NCBI RefSeq assembly: GCF_002938425.1
Contig: NZ_POQU01000035.1
Location: 1 to 35,466, forward strand
Direction of reading: 5' to 3'
DNA length: 35,466 bases
Origin: Blastococcus atacamensis
Lineage (GTDB): Bacteria; Actinomycetota; Actinomycetes; Mycobacteriales; Geodermatophilaceae
In this document: positions 1-9,379 of the stretch, in pieces
How the letters are laid out: the number at the start of each line of letters is the position of its first letter
How positions within the stretch are numbered: position 1 is the first letter of the stretch
Position numbers and translations under genes: made by a program
Notes under the pieces: generated by a model
Database searches by the model: none
The model's input: only the letters and a program-made list of their open reading frames with translations
What the model was told of the DNA's origin: nothing

Positions 1-1305
<1,305 letters not shown>

Positions 1306-1315
1306 CCGGACCCGC

Positions 1316-1362
1316 ACGACGAAGGGGCCCCCACCGCGCGGCGGTGGGGGCCCCTTCGTCGT
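1316..1362. terminator. Strong hairpin between convergent genes
   Basis: A perfect 22-bp inverted repeat (1316-1337 pairs with 1341-1362) with a 3-base loop GCG. It sits 10 bases after the glf stop and 33 bases after the glfT1 stop, so it can end transcription from both sides. There is no long T tract, as is usual in high-GC actinobacteria. Confidence 0.85.
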
Positions 1363-1395
1363 CGCCGGCCAGGTGCGGGTCGGTGGGCAGCTCTC

Positions 1396-2316
1396 TCAGG
1401 CCGCGGGCGTGAAGCGCTCGTGGCGGCCGGCGCGCAGCAGGCCCAGCCATTCGCGGTAGCCCGCCGGATCACGCCGGGTCACCAGGAAGAACCAGGAGAA
1501 CCGGACGAGCTCCAGCGGCAGCAGCCAGCGCATGCCCGGCTGCCGCATGAGGTACCCGCGGTTCCGGTAGGTGTAGTAGCGCTTCCACGCCGTCTCGGGG
1601 TACTGCGCGGACAGCCGGCCCCCCAGGATCGGGACGAACTCGGACCGCCCGTTGGGGTGCAGGTAGGTGGCGTCCAGCGCGGTGCCGAAGACGACGCCGG
1701 CGCGCACCATCCGCCGGTGGATCTCGGTCTCGTCACCGCGGGCGAACAGGCGGAGGTCCGGCACGCCGACCAGGCTGAGCGTGCCGGCCGCGAAGAGCGC
1801 CCCGTTGAACAGCGACGCATAGCCGGGCAGGAACGCGTCGTCCTTGAGCCCGGACCGCTCGCCCTTCCATCGCAGGCCGGTGCGCACCGGGAAGGCGAAC
1901 TTGTCGGGGTCGTCGATGTCGGCGACCGTGGGCGACACCTCGCCGAGGTCCCGCTCGCGGGCGACCCGCAGCAGCGTGGCGAGCACGTGCTCGTCGGCCG
2001 GCCGGCCGTCGTCGTCGGCGCACCAGACCCAGTCGGCGCCCTGCGCGAGCGCGGTGAGCATCCCCAGGGCGAAGCCGCCGGCGCCGCCGAGGTTGGTCTG
2101 GGAGGCCACGTAGGTGTGCGGCAGCCCGCTGGCGCGCACGACCTCCTCGGCCGGCTGGTCGGGGCCGTTGTCGACCACGATCACCGACTCGACCGGCCGG
2201 GTCTGGATGGCCAGGGCGGCCAGCGCCTGCTTCAGCGAGTCGGGACGGTGCCGGGTGACGATGACCGCGATGACGCGGTCGTCGTCGCGCTCCACCCCCG
2301 CACCCGCGCGGGACAC
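1396..2316 (-). CDS. glfT1: Galactofuranosyltransferase GlfT1
   Basis: Starts galactan by adding the first galactofuranose residues to the decaprenyl-PP-GlcNAc-rhamnose acceptor at the inner face of the membrane. It is a 306-aa GT2-fold enzyme. The N-terminal strand IAVIVTRHRP, the VVDNG turn, the NLGGAGGFALGM segment and the metal-binding DDD (about residues 101-103) follow in the expected order, and a GDETEIHRRM segment lies further on. From memory it matches M. tuberculosis Rv3782 along its whole length, including LFNGALF, YLHPNG and SWFFLVTRRDP. GTG start directly follows the TGA of wzt, so translation is probably coupled. It is the last gene of the leftward operon glfT2-wzm-wzt-glfT1. 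Confidence 0.92.
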   Translation of the reverse strand: MSRAGAGVERDDDRVIAVIVTRHRPDSLKQALAALAIQTRPVESVIVVDNGPDQPAEEVVRASGLPHTYVASQTNLGGAGGFALGMLTALAQGADWVWCADDDGRPADEHVLATLLRVARERDLGEVSPTVADIDDPDKFAFPVRTGLRWKGERSGLKDDAFLPGYASLFNGALFAAGTLSLVGVPDLRLFARGDETEIHRRMVRAGVVFGTALDATYLHPNGRSEFVPILGGRLSAQYPETAWKRYYTYRNRGYLMRQPGMRWLLPLELVRFSWFFLVTRRDPAGYREWLGLLRAGRHERFTPAA

Positions 2317-3081
2317 TCAGCCCTCCGAGGTCGCGTGGTCGCGGCCGTGGTTGTAGCTGCCCAGGACCTCGTCCAGCGGCCCCTGCTGGCGGATGGTGCC
2401 GTGCTCCATCCACAGCGCCGAGGTGCACAGCTGCTTGAGCAGGTCGTCGGAGTGCGACGCGAAGACCAGCAGGCCGGCCCGGTCCACCAGGTCCTTCAGC
2501 CGGCCCTTCGCCCGCTCGAGGAAGGAGGCGTCGACCGCGCCGATGCCCTCGTCGAGCAGCAGGATCTCCGGGTCGATGCTGGTGACGACGCCCAGGGCCA
2601 ACCGCACGCGCATACCGGTGGAGTAGGTCCGCAGTGGCATGTGCAGGAAGTTGCCCAGCTCGGTGAACTCCGCGATGTCGTCGACGCGGGCTTCCATCTG
2701 CTTGCGGGACATGCCCAGGAAGAGGCCCCGGACCATGATGTTCTCCAGCCCGGAGATCTCCGGGTCCATGCCCACGCCGAGGTCGAAGACCGGTGCCACG
2801 CGCCCGTTGACCCGCGCCTCACCGCTGGTGGGCTCGTAGATGCCCGACAGCAGCCGCAGCAGGGTGGACTTGCCGGCGCCGTTGTGGCCGACCAGCGCCA
2901 GCCGGTCGCCCTCGGAGACGTGCAGGTTGATGTTGTGCAGGGCCTCGATGACGATGACCTTGCTGGCGTTGGCGGCGACGTTGCCGCCGACCACGCCGAG
3001 CACGGTGTGCTTCAGCGACCGCGACTTGGCGTCGAAGATCGGGAAGTCCACGCTCGCGTCGCGAACGTCGATGCTGACCAT
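2317..3081 (-). CDS. wzt: ABC transporter ATPase for galactan export (Wzt type)
   Basis: Nucleotide-binding subunit of the O-antigen/galactan-type ABC exporter, matching Rv3781. Walker A GHNGAGKST is at about residues 65-73, the signature YSTGM at 153-157, Walker B ILLLDE at 173-178 and the switch His in FASHS at about 210. At 254 aa it has no C-terminal carbohydrate-binding domain, so it is the short form that would not recognise a modified chain end. The start is an ATG with a good GAGGAGA ribosome site 8 bases upstream. It lies 13 bases after wzm and abuts glfT1. It would power flipping of the lipid-linked galactan made by GlfT1 and GlfT2. Confidence 0.92.
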   Translation of the reverse strand: MVSIDVRDASVDFPIFDAKSRSLKHTVLGVVGGNVAANASKVIVIEALHNINLHVSEGDRLALVGHNGAGKSTLLRLLSGIYEPTSGEARVNGRVAPVFDLGVGMDPEISGLENIMVRGLFLGMSRKQMEARVDDIAEFTELGNFLHMPLRTYSTGMRVRLALGVVTSIDPEILLLDEGIGAVDASFLERAKGRLKDLVDRAGLLVFASHSDDLLKQLCTSALWMEHGTIRQQGPLDEVLGSYNHGRDHATSEG

Positions 3082-3094
3082 GGTGGTGCTCTCC

Positions 3095-3997
3095 TCAGAC
3101 CCAGTACGCGACGCGGCTGCGGTAACGCCGCATGACCAGCAGGGTCACGGCCCAGCCCACCGCGGCGATCCCGCCGACGATGATCCAGGTACGCCACTCC
3201 TGGTCCTGGCCCAGCATCGGCCGCCGGATGATCTCGACGAAGTGGAACAGCGGGTTGAGCTCCACCAGCCGAGCCCGCTCGGCGACGGCCGGGTTGTCCA
3301 GCAGGACGTCGTACATCCAGACGATCGGCGTCAGGAAGAACAGCAGCTGCACCAGGCTCTGGGTCACCGGGGGCAGGTCGCGGAACCGGGTGCTCACGAT
3401 GCCGATCAGCAGCGCCACCCAGGTGCCGTTGACGATCAGCAGGGCCATCGCCAGGAAGGCCGAGAGGTCGGTCCAGCGCAGCGGCTGCGGGAACGCCACG
3501 AGCATGACGGCGTAGACGATCAGGTTGTGGGCGAAGAACAGCGTCTGCCGCCACACCAGCCGGTACACGTGGATGCTGATCGGCGCCGGTAGGTGGGTGA
3601 TCAGCCCCGTGTTGGCGACGAACACCTCCGAGCCCTCGGTGATGCAGCCGGAGATGAAGGCCCAGACGATCATCCCGACCAGCACGTGCGGCAGCAGCGT
3701 GGCCAGCTCGATTCCGAACAGTCCCGAGTAGAGGATGCCCAGCGCGATGGCGGTGACCGCCATGCTGATGGTGATCCAGATCGGGCCGAGGACCGAGCGC
3801 CGGTACCGCTGCCGGATGTCCTGCCAACCCAGGTGGAGCCACAGCTCACGCTGGTCCCAGCCCCGGCGCAGGTCCGCGAAGGCGGACCTGAAGTTCCGCC
3901 CGGTGGGGATCGGGGCGCTGCCTGCCCCACCGGAACGGCTCTCCGCCGGCCCGCCGCTCCCGGCGGGCGCGGCCTCGCGAGTACGACTCGAGGACAT
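3095..3997 (-). CDS. wzm: ABC-2 type permease for galactan export (Wzm type)
   Basis: Membrane subunit paired with the adjacent ATPase; matches the Rv3783 type. The 300-aa protein has a disordered, Gly/Ser/Pro-rich N-terminus of about 35 residues, then the amphipathic DLRRGWDQRELWLHLGWQDI stretch that precedes the first helix in this family. The RYRRSVLGPIWITISM segment follows, and about six hydrophobic helices come after it. The motif NPLFHFVEIIRRPML near the C-terminus is also typical. ATG start; 6 bases separate it from the glfT2 stop. In the inner membrane it would form a homodimeric channel for lipid-linked galactan. Confidence 0.92.
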   Translation of the reverse strand: MSSSRTREAAPAGSGGPAESRSGGAGSAPIPTGRNFRSAFADLRRGWDQRELWLHLGWQDIRQRYRRSVLGPIWITISMAVTAIALGILYSGLFGIELATLLPHVLVGMIVWAFISGCITEGSEVFVANTGLITHLPAPISIHVYRLVWRQTLFFAHNLIVYAVMLVAFPQPLRWTDLSAFLAMALLIVNGTWVALLIGIVSTRFRDLPPVTQSLVQLLFFLTPIVWMYDVLLDNPAVAERARLVELNPLFHFVEIIRRPMLGQDQEWRTWIIVGGIAAVGWAVTLLVMRRYRSRVAYWV

Positions 3998-4003
3998 CGG
4001 TGC

Positions 4004-5866
4004 TTACTCAGCCCCGCCGTCGAACAGCCGTCGCCAGTTGTCCCGGCTGGTCAGCTCGGGCAGCGCCTGCCGGTAGGCCGCGGCCGCCGCCGGGCCCTCC
4101 TTCGCCAGCCGCATGCAGGCCGCGAAGGACTCCTTCAGCAGCCGGACGCCGGTGTCCTTGTCGAACTGACGGACCCGGACGCCCCCCTGGGAGGCGTCGG
4201 TCACGACCGCCTTCGTGTAGCGGGAGACGTGCCACCAGTGGGAGTCCTCGAGCGGCACGTTCACGGATCCGCCGTTGCGGCCGGTCAGCTGCCAGAGGAG
4301 GCGCTTGGCCAGGACCGCCTTGAGCATCGACGGGTGGCCGGCCGCCCGCTCGGTGTCCTCGCCGCGCAGCGGCAGGTCCGGCACGTCCGACGCGCTGTGG
4401 ATCACGGTCTCCGGGAACGCCTTGCGCAGCTCGCGGACCTCGGACAGCGCGCGCTGCCCGCCGTCGTGCAGAAACTCCGGGCCGGCGAGGAAGTCGTCGA
4501 TGCCCTTGATGGCGGTGGCGGCCAGGCCGTACTGCATCGACGTCACGAAGGCGACCAGCCGGCCGAACAGGACCCGTGCCAGGCTCTTGCTGCGGAAGTC
4601 GGAGTGCAGCGCGGCGGTGATCAGGCTGTTCCGGACGCTGAAGTAGCGCGCCCAGTCGTCCTGGTCCTTCCAGGTGAAGTCGGCGTGCCACACGCCGGCG
4701 CCCGGCAGGGTGACGGTGGTGAAGCCGTTCTCGCGCGCCCGGTAGCCGTACTCGATGTCGTCCCACTGGAAGAACATCGGTAGCGGGTAGCCGGTCGCCG
4801 ACACGATCTCCGACGGGAGGATGGCGCTCCACCAGGCGTTGTAGACGCCGTCGACCCGGAGCTCCTGGTTCTCCTTGGTCATGTCGGCGTTCCACAGGGC
4901 GCGGGGAACGACCTTGCCGGCCTCGAGGATGTTCAGGTCGGCGTACTCGGCGCCGGTGTGCAGCCGCTTCGGGTGCAGCGCGTAGAGCATCTGCGCCCCG
5001 ACGATGACCGGCTGGCGCGCGGAGTTCGCGAACGCGGTGAGCCGGATGATCGACTCCGGCTCGAGGATGATGTCGTCGTCCATGAACAGGACGTTCGCGT
5101 GGTGCTCGTCCTCGATCTCGGTGATCTCGTACATGCCGCGGGTGAACCCGCCGGCGCCACCGAGGTTGGCCTGGTTGATGTAGTGCATCCGGCCGGCCAG
5201 GTCGGCGGAGACCTGCTCGAACGCCGGGTGGGCCGACACGCGCTTGTCGCCCTGGTCGATGACGTAGACCGAGTCGAGCTGGTCCAGCGCCGGCAGGTCG
5301 GCGGCGAGCGTCTGCAGGGTCTTGATGCAGTCGTCGGCCCGGTTGTGGGTGCAGATGACGACGGAGGTCTTGCGGACCCGGGGCGGGGTCGGGATGGTCC
5401 ACCGCGGGGAGGTGATCGTCAGGCTGCCGTCGGCCGACCGGAAGTCGGCCCAGATGGCGCCGCCGTCGACGAACTTGTCGATGAGCACGTCGAGGGAGAT
5501 CCGACCGGAGCCGGACACCTCCTGGCCGCCGATCGTGCGCGGCTCGCCGACGAAGTCGCTGGCGAACAGCTCGACGACACCCTCACCCGAGAACTCGGCC
5601 TCGAACGTCATCGTCGTGACGCCGGTCCAGCGCTGCCAGTACGACGCCGGGATGCGCCCGAAGTAGGTGTTGGTGCTCAGCGCCGAGTGCGGGTCGAGCG
5701 TGAAGGCGGTGCGCTCCAGGTGCACCCGCCCCTGCACGCGCTTGGCGTAGAGCTCGGCCGGGAGCCCGAGGGCCGGCGGCAGCGTCAGGACGCGCTGCGC
5801 CAGGCTGGTGACCTCCGGCGTCGAGACGGTCCCGTCGGCGGTGGTCGCGGCGGAAGTGGTGGTCAT
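4004..5866 (-). CDS. glfT2: Galactofuranosyltransferase GlfT2
   Basis: Processive polymerase that adds alternating beta-1,5 and beta-1,6 galactofuranose units to galactan. The 620-aa length is near that of Rv3808c (637 aa). It has an N-terminal beta-rich domain (about 40-160) with the SALSTNTYFGRIPASYWQRW segment. The GT-A domain follows: VVICTHNRADDC, metal-binding DDD at about 263-265, the catalytic WDDIEYG (Asp 369 and 370), the metal-ligand His in VWHADF (about 394), and a helical C-terminal domain. The ATG at 5866 has GAGGA about 12 bases upstream. It is the first gene of the leftward operon with wzm, wzt and glfT1, so both galactofuranosyltransferases and the exporter would be co-expressed. 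Confidence 0.95.
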   Translation of the reverse strand: MTTTSAATTADGTVSTPEVTSLAQRVLTLPPALGLPAELYAKRVQGRVHLERTAFTLDPHSALSTNTYFGRIPASYWQRWTGVTTMTFEAEFSGEGVVELFASDFVGEPRTIGGQEVSGSGRISLDVLIDKFVDGGAIWADFRSADGSLTITSPRWTIPTPPRVRKTSVVICTHNRADDCIKTLQTLAADLPALDQLDSVYVIDQGDKRVSAHPAFEQVSADLAGRMHYINQANLGGAGGFTRGMYEITEIEDEHHANVLFMDDDIILEPESIIRLTAFANSARQPVIVGAQMLYALHPKRLHTGAEYADLNILEAGKVVPRALWNADMTKENQELRVDGVYNAWWSAILPSEIVSATGYPLPMFFQWDDIEYGYRARENGFTTVTLPGAGVWHADFTWKDQDDWARYFSVRNSLITAALHSDFRSKSLARVLFGRLVAFVTSMQYGLAATAIKGIDDFLAGPEFLHDGGQRALSEVRELRKAFPETVIHSASDVPDLPLRGEDTERAAGHPSMLKAVLAKRLLWQLTGRNGGSVNVPLEDSHWWHVSRYTKAVVTDASQGGVRVRQFDKDTGVRLLKESFAACMRLAKEGPAAAAAYRQALPELTSRDNWRRLFDGGAE

Positions 5867-5947
5867 AGAGATCTGCAGTCCTCAGGACGACGACGTGACG
5901 GTCCATGTCGCGCGACGCTCGGCCGGGCGTGGATCACCACCGGCTCC

Positions 5948-5966
5948 GGTGACGACGTGCGTCACC
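5948..5966. promoter_or_regulatory. Inverted repeat downstream of the candidate glfT2 promoter
   Basis: A perfect 7-bp inverted repeat GGTGACG/CGTCACC with a 5-base centre. It lies just after the predicted start of transcription of the glfT2 operon and 82-100 bases before its ATG. This is where a repressor operator would sit, but it could also form a leader hairpin. No regulator gene is adjacent, so its role is inferred from position only. Confidence 0.35.
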
Positions 5967-5975
5967 GACCGGCAT

Positions 5976-6003
5976 TCGGTAACGGCAGCATAACCACGTC
6001 ACA
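5976..6003 (-). promoter_or_regulatory. Candidate promoter of the glfT2-wzm-wzt-glfT1 operon
   Basis: On the minus strand a TGTGAC-like -35 (5998-6003) and a TACCGA -10 (5976-5981) are separated by 16 bases. The predicted RNA leader would be about 100 bases long and would begin with the inverted repeat at 5948-5966. The match to consensus is moderate. Confidence 0.35.
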
Positions 6004-6009
6004 GGAGCC

Positions 6010-6027
6010 CGGCCCGACTTCGGGCCG
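6010..6027. terminator. Possible terminator after the LGFP gene
   Basis: CGGCCCGA and TCGGGCCG form an 8-bp inverted repeat with a 2-base centre (so an effective loop of 4 or more bases). It lies 65 bases beyond the stop of the LGFP-repeat gene and upstream of the glfT2 promoter. No T tract follows. Confidence 0.4.
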
Positions 6028-6091
6028 ATTCCGGACCCCATCCGTCACAGGTATCCCAGGAGGATTCCGGGGCGCTGCCGCGCCGCTCCGA

Positions 6092-8668
6092 TCAGCCCGC
6101 TGCGCCGACCTGCACCGTTCCGTCGGACGCCTCCAGCAGGTACCCGCGCTGGAAGTCGGTCCGCTGCCCACCAGCGACGGCGGTGGGGTCGCCGACCGGG
6201 AACCCGAGGCTCCCCGCGTGGCCGCCGAGCTGCTTCCACCTGGCCAGGGTGGCACCTCGGACGACGTGCGCACCCGTGCCCGGGGACCAGTAGATCTCGC
6301 CGCCCTGCAGCCGCACGACGGCGCCGCCGCCGGTGGTGGTGGCGCCGTCGTGCGCGAGCGGGAAGCCCAGCGCCGCCGGACCGCCGAGGGCCTCGTACTT
6401 CGCCTGCAGCGCACCGCGCACGCCCTTCGTCCCGGTCGCCGCCGACCAGTAGAGGGCGCCCCCCTGGAAGTCGGTCTTGTAGCCACCGGGCACGGCCATG
6501 TCGTCACCGGTCGGGAAGCCCATCGGTCCCGCCTGGATCCCCAGGGACCGGTAGGTCGCCAGGATCGCGCCGCGCACCACGTGCGCGCCCGTGGCCGGTG
6601 ACCAGAAGAGGTCGCCGCCCTGGAGCCGGACCGTCGCACCGCCGCCCGTCGTGGTGGCGCCGTCGTGCGCGAGCGGGAAGCCCAGTGCCGCCGGACCGCC
6701 GAGGGCCTCGTACTTCGCCTGCAGCGCGCCGCGGACGCCCTTCGTGCCGGTCGCCGCCGACCAGTAGAGGGCGCCCCCCTGGAAGTCGGTCTTGTAGCCA
6801 CCGGGCACGGCCATGTCGTCACCGGTCGGGAAGCCCATCGGTCCCGCCTGGATCCCCAGGGACCGGTAGGTCGCCAGGATCGCGCCGCGCACCACGTGCG
6901 CGCCCGTGGCCGGTGACCAGAAGAGGTCGCCGCCCTGGAGCCGGACCGTCGCACCGCCGCCCGTCGTGGTGGCGCCGTCGTGCGCGAGCGGGAAGCCCAG
7001 TGCCGCCGGACCGCCCAGCGCCTCGTACTTCGCCTGCAGCGCGCCGCGGACGCCCTTCGTGCCGGTCGCCGCCGACCAGTAGAGGGCGCCGCCGCGGAAG
7101 TCGGTCTTGTAGCCACCGGGCACGGCCATGTCGTCGCCGGTGGGGTAGCCCATGGGCCCGGCCTGCGCCCCGAGGGCCCGGTAGGTGGCGAGGATGTCGC
7201 CCCGCACGACGCGCGCCCCGGTGGCCGAGGTCCAGTAGATGGAACCGCCGGTGAGGTCCACGTACGCGCCGTCGCCGGTCGACGTCGCGCCGTCGTTGAT
7301 CACCGGGTAGCCCAGTGCCGCCGGCCCGCCCGAGCGCTCGAACTTGTCCAGCAGCGCGCCGCGGATGGTGCGCGCGCCGGTGCCCGCCGACCAGTAGGTC
7401 GTACCGCCGGTGAAGCGGGTGCGGTACCCGCCGGGCACCGCCTCGTCGCCACCGACGGGGTAGCCGAGCACCCCGGCCTGCGCGCCGGCCTGGCGCCACG
7501 CGTCGAGGATCGCACCGCGCACCTCGTGCGCACCGGTGGCGGCCGACCAGTAGATCGCGCCGCCCTGGAAGTAGGTGTAGTAGCCGGTGCCGAACGGCGC
7601 GGCCGCGTCGTCGCCGACCGGATAGCCCAGGGCGCCGGCCGGACCACCGAGGGCCAGGTACCTCTCGAGGATCGCGCCGCGCACCACGTGGGCGCCGGTG
7701 TGCGCGTGCCAGAAGATGGTGCCGCCGGCGTAGGCCCGCGAGCAGCCGTCGTAGGGCAGGGTGCAGGTCGCGTCCTCCAGGGGCGCCGCCAGCTGGACCC
7801 CGGCAAAGGCGAGCTCGCTGTTCTTGTCCAGAACCGCGGCGCCGCCGGAGGACTGGGTGCTGCCGAACCAGTCGGTGAAGTACAGGAAGAAGTTCCGGTT
7901 GCCGTACGTGGAGCAGTCGTTCGCGGTTCCGTAGCCGGCGTCGAGCGCGGCCTGGTTGGGCACGTAGGGCGTGTAGTTGTACAGCCCGGCGGTGGCCTGG
8001 TTCTGGATGTACACCGAGGCCTTGCCGCACCTCGTGCCGCCGATGTTGTCGTACTCCGCGGTCATGGGCGCGTAGTTGATCGAATTGGTCATCCCGGCCC
8101 GGTAGTTGAACTTCGCCGGATTGGCCCGGTACTCCTTGAACCGGTGCGCCGCGCTGTAGAGCTGGTTGTAGAGGCCGAAGTACCGCGAGTCGCAGACCGA
8201 GGCGTCGGGGCAGGCGTAACCCATCGCGCGCTCGATGGCGTAGGCCGACGGCCCGCGGGAGCCGATCAGGCCCTGCTCCTTCTGCAGGATCACCATCAGG
8301 GCGCGGGGGTTGATCCCGCAGGCCAGCCCCACCTTGTGGATGATCGCGGCCGCGGACTCCCCGCCCGCTCCCTGGTAGGCGGCGCAGAAGGCGTCCGCCG
8401 GCCTCGTCCAGGTGTCCTGCCGGAAGGTCTTGAGACAGCGGTCGCCACTGCAGGAGGCCCCCTTCACCACCAGGAAGTCCTGGATGGCCTGGGCGGTCAT
8501 CGTGGTCGGGTCGTAGAAGACCCCGTCGCTGACGATGTTCCCGGCGTTGAAGAGCCTCAGGTCGGCCGCCTCGTGCAGGTCCGGCCGCTGCGGGGAGATC
8601 CCGGCGAGGAAGGCCACCCCCAGGCCGAGAGCGAGCAGGGCCGCGACGATCCACCTCGGGCGCGGCAT
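6092..8668 (-). CDS. Secreted LGFP-repeat protein with N-terminal putative lysozyme-like domain
   Basis: An 858-aa exported protein. An N-terminal hydrophobic segment (about 6-25) acts as signal or anchor. Residues about 35-270 form a Cys-containing domain with the conserved ILQKEQGLIG, the YGLYNQLYSAAHRFKEY-like stretch and FNYRAGMTNSINYAP. This domain is annotated in related proteins as hemagglutinin-like and recalls lysozyme/transglycosylase folds, but no catalytic activity can be asserted. From about 290 to the end there are ten LGFP/LGYP/MGFP motifs, one every 50-55 residues. LGFP repeats are known from corynebacterial PS1 and are thought to attach proteins to arabinogalactan-containing walls. 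I chose the ATG that overlaps the TGA of the upstream gene by one base (TGATG); a GTG one codon earlier is the alternative. Coupled translation with the 188-aa protein suggests joint work. Confidence 0.85.
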   Translation of the reverse strand: MPRPRWIVAALLALGLGVAFLAGISPQRPDLHEAADLRLFNAGNIVSDGVFYDPTTMTAQAIQDFLVVKGASCSGDRCLKTFRQDTWTRPADAFCAAYQGAGGESAAAIIHKVGLACGINPRALMVILQKEQGLIGSRGPSAYAIERAMGYACPDASVCDSRYFGLYNQLYSAAHRFKEYRANPAKFNYRAGMTNSINYAPMTAEYDNIGGTRCGKASVYIQNQATAGLYNYTPYVPNQAALDAGYGTANDCSTYGNRNFFLYFTDWFGSTQSSGGAAVLDKNSELAFAGVQLAAPLEDATCTLPYDGCSRAYAGGTIFWHAHTGAHVVRGAILERYLALGGPAGALGYPVGDDAAAPFGTGYYTYFQGGAIYWSAATGAHEVRGAILDAWRQAGAQAGVLGYPVGGDEAVPGGYRTRFTGGTTYWSAGTGARTIRGALLDKFERSGGPAALGYPVINDGATSTGDGAYVDLTGGSIYWTSATGARVVRGDILATYRALGAQAGPMGYPTGDDMAVPGGYKTDFRGGALYWSAATGTKGVRGALQAKYEALGGPAALGFPLAHDGATTTGGGATVRLQGGDLFWSPATGAHVVRGAILATYRSLGIQAGPMGFPTGDDMAVPGGYKTDFQGGALYWSAATGTKGVRGALQAKYEALGGPAALGFPLAHDGATTTGGGATVRLQGGDLFWSPATGAHVVRGAILATYRSLGIQAGPMGFPTGDDMAVPGGYKTDFQGGALYWSAATGTKGVRGALQAKYEALGGPAALGFPLAHDGATTTGGGAVVRLQGGEIYWSPGTGAHVVRGATLARWKQLGGHAGSLGFPVGDPTAVAGGQRTDFQRGYLLEASDGTVQVGAAG
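6338..7135 (-). repeat. 315-bp tandem DNA repeat within the LGFP gene
   Basis: About two and a half copies of a 315-bp unit (two LGFP modules, 105 aa). Comparable positions fall at 6441, 6756 and 7071. Copies 6441-6755 and 6756-7070 appear to differ at only about two bases, including at third codon positions. This means recent duplication or gene conversion rather than selection on the protein alone. The frame is kept, so unit gain or loss would change protein length by 105 aa. Confidence 0.9.
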
Positions 8669-9234
8669 CACGGCACCATCACCTCACCGGCGGAGGACTC
8701 CCCCGCCGACGTGGCGGAGGAGTACCGGACGACCGCCTGCCACGGGCCGCTGGTGAGCTCCGGGCCGCTGACCCGGAGCTCGCCGCAGGCCGTCGTGGTC
8801 GCGTCCGGCGTCGCCTCGCCGGAGCCCTCCAGGACGACGCCGCCGCGGCTGAGGACCAGCGTGCAGCGGCCGCCCTGCTCGACCCGGTCCAGGACGACAC
8901 CCCCGACCACCACCGCCCCGGCGGGGTCCCACCCCGAGTACGTGAGGGCGACGTCCGCCGACCGCGGCTGAGAGGGCGCGGGAACCGTGCTGGGTCCGGC
9001 TTCCACGGTCGGTGCCGGCTGGGACGCGCTCCCGGTCGCGGGCGTTGCGTCGACCGGAGGCTCGGTGGCGCCGTCGGACGGCGCGGTCGCCGCGCCGTTC
9101 CCCCCGGCCGTGCTCGCCGCGCCCTCCGTGGTGGGCCGCAGCAGGTAGCCGCCGACCGCGGCGGCGGCTCCCAGCGCGAGGGCCAGCGTCAGGAGGACGG
9201 GGCGACTGCGACGGCGACGAGGGGCAGCGGACAC
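8668..9234 (-). CDS. Secreted or membrane-anchored protein of unknown function
   Basis: A 188-aa protein I do not recognise. The N-terminus is strongly basic (RRRRSRP) and followed by one hydrophobic helix (about 13-31), then a Ser/Thr/Pro/Ala-rich linker to about residue 90. A C-terminal domain (about 92-188) begins VALTYSGWDPAGAVVVGGVV, contains two Cys (GGRCTLVL and TACGELRV) and looks like a small extracellular beta-sandwich. The GTG start has GGGAG about 7 bases upstream. The stop overlaps the start of the LGFP protein gene by one base, so the two are almost certainly translated together. A helper or partner of the LGFP protein at the wall is a reasonable guess. Confidence 0.75.
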   Translation of the reverse strand: MSAAPRRRRSRPVLLTLALALGAAAAVGGYLLRPTTEGAASTAGGNGAATAPSDGATEPPVDATPATGSASQPAPTVEAGPSTVPAPSQPRSADVALTYSGWDPAGAVVVGGVVLDRVEQGGRCTLVLSRGGVVLEGSGEATPDATTTACGELRVSGPELTSGPWQAVVRYSSATSAGESSAGEVMVP

Positions 9235-9379
9235 GACGACTCCCGGTGGTACAGCGCGGAGGGCGCCCCGCCCGTCATGCCCGGCCGTCAGCCAGGAACA
9301 TCGGAGAGGCGCACCCTGTGATCGCTACGCTACTGGCTGTCACGCTCCGCGCGTGCGTGCCACGCCGGGCCTACCCGCA

